From Methanoculleus sp. UBA430 (lineage in GTDB: Archaea > Halobacteriota > Methanomicrobia > Methanomicrobiales > Methanoculleaceae): a stretch of DNA of 64,000 nt. Below the pieces are notes generated by a model that saw only the letters and a list, made by a program, of their open reading frames with translations, did not search any database and was not told the origin of the DNA. Positions 61,236 to 64,000 of this stretch are shown piece by piece. Numbering within the stretch: the stretch's first letter is position 1; each line of letters opens with the position of its first letter. The stretch is from the NCBI RefSeq assembly GCF_002506585.1, contig NZ_DAXW01000016.1, forward strand, positions 113,510 through 177,509, given 5' to 3'. The translations under genes were made by a program, and so were the position numbers.

Positions 61236-62275
61236 TCGTGGGATTCAAAGAGATCGTTGACGACTTTCTGAATCGGCTCCCGAACCGTGGTCCGGTTGAG
61301 GGCGCCCAGGAGCCCGATCCGTACGAGGAGCGGGAACAGGAGATCTTCGGGAAGATTGAGAACCGGCGGAAGTACCAGGAAGGGTTTTACCGGTTCCTCA
61401 AGCACCCGCTCCGGGTGATGATAGAGGAGCCTGCTACTGTTCTCTTCATCTCCATCCCGGTGGCACTCCTCCTCCTCATCGGAGGGTCCGTGAGCCTGAT
61501 ACTCTCCTACGGTGTCGGCGTCCTCTTCATGACGACGATGGTCGACGACGTCATTGTCTTCTCGCTCCTCATCGCCATCGTGCCGCTCGCGATCTTCGAC
61601 CTCAAGGAGTCGCTGCGGGTATCGAGCATCGAGGCGTCCCTCCCGAACTTCTTCCGGGACGTGGCCGGGATGAACGACTCAGGCATGACGCTTCCGCACG
61701 CCGTCCATATCGTCTCGGAGGGCGAGTACGGGGCGCTTACACCGCACATCCGCAAGCTCGATACTGAGATCTCCTGGGGCGTCCCGTTTGTGGAAGCCAT
61801 CCGCCGGTTCGGGAAGACCGTGAACACCCCGCTTGCCGAGCGGAGCGTCGACCTGATCGCCCACGCGAGTTCTGCGGGCGGGGACGTGAGCGAGGTGTTG
61901 CGGGCGGCGGCCCACGACGCTTACGAGTTTTTCAACCTGAAGTCGGAGCGGCAGACCGGTATGATGATCTATATGATCATCGTTGTGATGTCGTTCTTCG
62001 TCTTCCTCTTCGTCATAGGGGTGCTCTCGAGCACCTTCCTCACCACCATGGCGGAGGCGGGCGAGGCGGTCGCGGTGTCCGGTTCGAGCCAGGCGTTCAT
62101 AGGCACCGTTGACCTCTTCCTCTATAACCGGATCTTCTGCCACTCCGGGCTGATCCAGGGATTCTTCTCGGGGCTTGCAGCGGGTGTCATGGGGGAAGGC
62201 CGGGTGCTCGCGGGGTTGAAATATTCCGCCGTCATGGTGCTGATCGCCTGGGTTGCGTTCCGGTTCTTTATCTAA
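61232..62275 (+). CDS. Type II secretion system F family membrane protein 2
   Basis: 347 residues, GTG start overlapping the previous stop by 4 nt. Hydrophobic segments at about 70-110 and 240-275; the F domain has SLPNFFRDVAGMNDSGMTLPHAVHIV and DLIAHASSAGGDVSEVLRAAAHD. A second F protein in one operon is seen in several euryarchaeal pilus systems. Together they probably make a heteromeric platform. A T-rich tract follows about 18 nt after the stop. Confidence 0.92.
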   Translation: MIVGFKEIVDDFLNRLPNRGPVEGAQEPDPYEEREQEIFGKIENRRKYQEGFYRFLKHPLRVMIEEPATVLFISIPVALLLLIGGSVSLILSYGVGVLFMTTMVDDVIVFSLLIAIVPLAIFDLKESLRVSSIEASLPNFFRDVAGMNDSGMTLPHAVHIVSEGEYGALTPHIRKLDTEISWGVPFVEAIRRFGKTVNTPLAERSVDLIAHASSAGGDVSEVLRAAAHDAYEFFNLKSERQTGMMIYMIIVVMSFFVFLFVIGVLSSTFLTTMAEAGEAVAVSGSSQAFIGTVDLFLYNRIFCHSGLIQGFFSGLAAGVMGEGRVLAGLKYSAVMVLIAWVAFRFFI

Positions 62276-62293
62276 AGGTCGGAATGGTGTTTC

Positions 62294-62300
62294 TTTTTTT
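62294..62300 (+). terminator. U-tract after the pilus operon
   Basis: Seven T preceded by TTTC, about 20 nt after the last stop of the operon (62275), in the gap to the convergent GrpB gene. Confidence 0.5.
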
Positions 62301-62409
62301 ATGATGGCCGGGTGGCCGGTGTTTGGCGACACCCGTCATTATCAGCCGGGAATTGTGGGAGTTCAGGCCTGCGTGGTCCGAAGCGATATCGGGCGTCCGG
62401 TTAAGGAGC

Positions 62410-62994
62410 CTACCACCGGCCGATCGCATCGTATCGTTTCCAGTACCATTGCAACGCATCGCGTTCCACACGTTTTACAAAACTATCTTTATCGTCGCAG
62501 TATCGCCCTATATTGTTCGGATACCGCATGGCGAGCTCCGACTTGAGAGCGGCATACGCGGCACCGACATCGGGATGGGACCTCAGGTAGTCCCGAAACG
62601 CCAGATGCCTTGTGATAGCATAGACGTTGTCGTACTGGAAGGCATGTATCTGGTGGGTGCGGTTGTGCCCGCCTTTGCGGAAGTATCTCCGTCCGGGTAT
62701 CCCGAGTTCACCCATCGCTTCATAGCCGATAGCCTCAAACTGCCCCAAACACCCATCAACTTGCTCGATATCAAGTACGACCGGCATGATATCGATGATC
62801 GGTTTTGCTTTGAGCCCGGGGACCGAAGTGCTGCCGATGTGAAATATCTCCACCCTATTGTCTTTCAGGATATCCTCTATCCGGCGAGCTTCTGTGTGGA
62901 AGAGTTCCGGCCAGAGAGAGTCATAATCGACGACGGTTACGTTGATGTAATCGAGCGTCGTTGCGTCCGTCGGATATAGTTCCCTTTCGTTCAT
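62410..62994 (-). CDS. GrpB/UPF0157 family protein
   Basis: 194 residues. The UPF0157/GrpB core is clear: VEIFHIGSTSVPGLKAKPIIDIMPVV (nucleotidyltransferase-like GSTSVPGLxAKPxID), then YFRKGGHNRTHQIHAFQ and HLAFRDYLRSHPD. Stand-alone and convergent with the pilus operon. The biochemical activity of the family is unknown. Confidence 0.9.
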   Translation of the reverse strand: MNERELYPTDATTLDYINVTVVDYDSLWPELFHTEARRIEDILKDNRVEIFHIGSTSVPGLKAKPIIDIMPVVLDIEQVDGCLGQFEAIGYEAMGELGIPGRRYFRKGGHNRTHQIHAFQYDNVYAITRHLAFRDYLRSHPDVGAAYAALKSELAMRYPNNIGRYCDDKDSFVKRVERDALQWYWKRYDAIGRW

Positions 62995-63361
62995 CTTCTA
63001 TCAATCGGGCCGGTCATCCATATCTGTATGGCTCCGGTTGATGGTAGCGGTGTCAGTCCCGTTACGTCCATAGATATGCCTATCTTCCCTTTTTGTCGAG
63101 GTTCTGGCTGGAATCCCCCTTTTTGCATCTATTTATCCCTGACCGCTGTTTTGTGCTCAATGTATTCCCATCCCGAACCGCTCAATGGTCGTTTATCATC
63201 GCCACCAGCAGATCAGGATGAGTACCATCAGATGCGGGCGGCGGATTACGGGAAAACTGCACGTGAACCGGATAAGGCCTCCGACTGCGATGGAGAGATG
63301 GAATTGCAATTGATCGCATCACTTCAGAGACTATTTTATCTCTCAGAAACGATATTCAGCC
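62995..63361. other. Intergenic region, no gene recognised
   Basis: 367 bases between divergent genes. A plus-strand frame from 63028 is open but has weak codon bias and no family resemblance, so it is left out. The left part presumably carries the GrpB promoter and the AT-rich end (63320-63361) that of the acylphosphatase gene. Confidence 0.45.
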
Positions 63362-63880
63362 ATGAAGATGCAGGGAGTCATCACCGGTAAACGCGTTTAT
63401 AACGTGGGCTACCGGGTGTTCCTGCTCCAGAGATCCCTTGAACTGGGATTCCAGAAGTTCAACGTAAGAAATCGGATTCAGAACGGCGCCGATCAGGTGG
63501 TGGTGCAATATGAAGGCGAGCCCGGGCAGGTGGATGCACTCAGTTCCATAATCCGGGAGGAGTGCCTGCCGGATGCAGTTGTCTCCGATGTTGCGTTTGA
63601 ATCATATGAGGGGTATGTCGTCTCGGTAGCTGACTATATGCATGTAATCCAGATCGAGCAGCTCTCCAAAGGTATTCCTGCAATTATCAGCATCGATAGA
63701 AAGCAGGATAGTCTGCTTGAGAAGAATGATCAGATACTTCAGAAGATGGACCGGATGGAGACATCGATCACAAGCGAGATCCACGACCTACGTACCGATC
63801 TGCGTTCCCACCTCGATCAGAAATTATCTGCAATGGAACAGGATATCCAGCAGATCAAAGCAAAGATCGGTCTGCTCTAA
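63362..63880 (+). CDS. Acylphosphatase-domain protein with coiled-coil tail
   Basis: 172 residues; Met3 is an alternative start. Residues about 3-90 match acylphosphatase: the phosphate loop KRVYNVGYR with catalytic Arg18, and FNVRNRIQNG with catalytic Asn37, in the usual order (GRVQGVxFR, GWVRN). Residues about 100-172 are a long helix with heptads (QILQKMDRMETSITSEIHDL), predicting a coiled-coil dimer. Acylphosphatase hydrolyses acyl phosphates; the coiled-coil fusion suggests a partner or oligomer. Confidence 0.8.
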   Translation: MKMQGVITGKRVYNVGYRVFLLQRSLELGFQKFNVRNRIQNGADQVVVQYEGEPGQVDALSSIIREECLPDAVVSDVAFESYEGYVVSVADYMHVIQIEQLSKGIPAIISIDRKQDSLLEKNDQILQKMDRMETSITSEIHDLRTDLRSHLDQKLSAMEQDIQQIKAKIGLL

Positions 63881-64000
63881 AGACCCTTATTTTCTGTCCT
63901 CGATATGCTGAAGCCTGCCGGCTCTCTTCGGATCCCGCCCGGGGGTGCTTGAACTCCCGGCGCCCCAGTAATCGCACTCTCCAGTCCCCCGTACTCACGA
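63881..64000. other. Right edge, possible truncated tRNA-like sequence
   Basis: The last 70 bases, read on the minus strand, contain a T-loop-like GTTCAAGC and an anticodon-like CTGGAGA. The stems are not canonical and the rest would lie outside the window. It may be a partial or decayed tRNA; no more can be said. Confidence 0.2.

Noticed and set aside
63028..63390. 120-codon plus-strand frame before the acylphosphatase gene
   Set aside because: Poor codon bias, no family resemblance, overlaps the next start; likely chance.
63930..64000. tRNA-like sequence at the right edge
   Set aside because: T-loop-like bases are present but the stems do not pair normally and most of it would be outside the window.
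1..64000. CRISPR arrays, insertion sequences, rRNA genes, prophage
   Set aside because: No evenly spaced repeats, transposase, integrase, rRNA or phage structural genes seen on either strand.

Overview
The window looks like chromosome of a high-GC methanogenic archaeon of the order Methanomicrobiales, probably Methanoculleus or a close relative (inferred, no database search). Methanogenesis marker genes lie at the left edge. The information-processing genes are archaeal: PriS, GINS, aIF2-alpha, S27e, L44e, Nop10, Elp3 and archaeal ProS, MetG and LeuS. Glycerol-1-phosphate dehydrogenase for archaeal lipids is present. Starts are often preceded by GGAGG or GGTGA, and several stops by a T-rich tract. 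There is no rRNA, CRISPR array or recognisable insertion sequence.

Layout. 1-2.1 kb: end of a methanogenesis-marker cluster (mmp15, mmp17, mmp7), then an AhpD-like protein. 2.1-6.8 kb: asparagine synthetase, a DUF1614 membrane protein, an ABC-type ATPase that has lost all of its catalytic motifs, a rhodanese lipoprotein and an RDD protein. 7.0-12.8 kb, minus strand: a core translation/replication run, elp3-priS-gins51 and rpl44e-rps27e-aIF2a-nop10-PAC2; nop10 is only 55 codons. 12.9-20.8 kb: DraG-like hydrolase, UPF0179, egsA, DUF63/SpoIIM, proS, DUF362, mntP. 20.9-26.1 kb is accessory-like: a single-chain N-carbamoylputrescine amidase/agmatine deiminase, a repeat-like stretch, an MFS transporter followed by a coding-like continuation beyond its amber stop, and an SDR pseudogene with three lesions.

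26.2-34 kb: 2-oxoacid:ferredoxin oxidoreductase, sugar epimerase, FMN glutamate synthase and ArfC. 34.2-43.3 kb: a two-component pair, trehalose synthase TreT, Hsp20, a double ferritin-like protein, a large PAS/GAF kinase and a TrpF-like protein; several have stress roles. 43.4-56.1 kb: tRNA-Phe and tRNA-Arg, a DHH phosphoesterase, metG, leuS, a type IV pilin-like protein, a frameshifted DUF1805 gene, a second PAC2 protein, a PIN/KH ATPase and hisI. 56.1-62.3 kb: a prepilin peptidase and, divergent from it, a four-gene type IV pilus/secretion operon (accessory beta-sandwich protein, ATPase with a long N-terminal extension, two membrane F proteins). The window ends with a GrpB protein and an acylphosphatase-coiled-coil protein.

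Most of the window is housekeeping. The most unusual items are the catalytically erased ABC ATPase, the AguB-AguA fusion, the frame that stays open past the MFS amber codon, the C6-tract frameshift in DUF1805, the tandem ferritin-like protein and the pilus operon with its unrecognised first gene.
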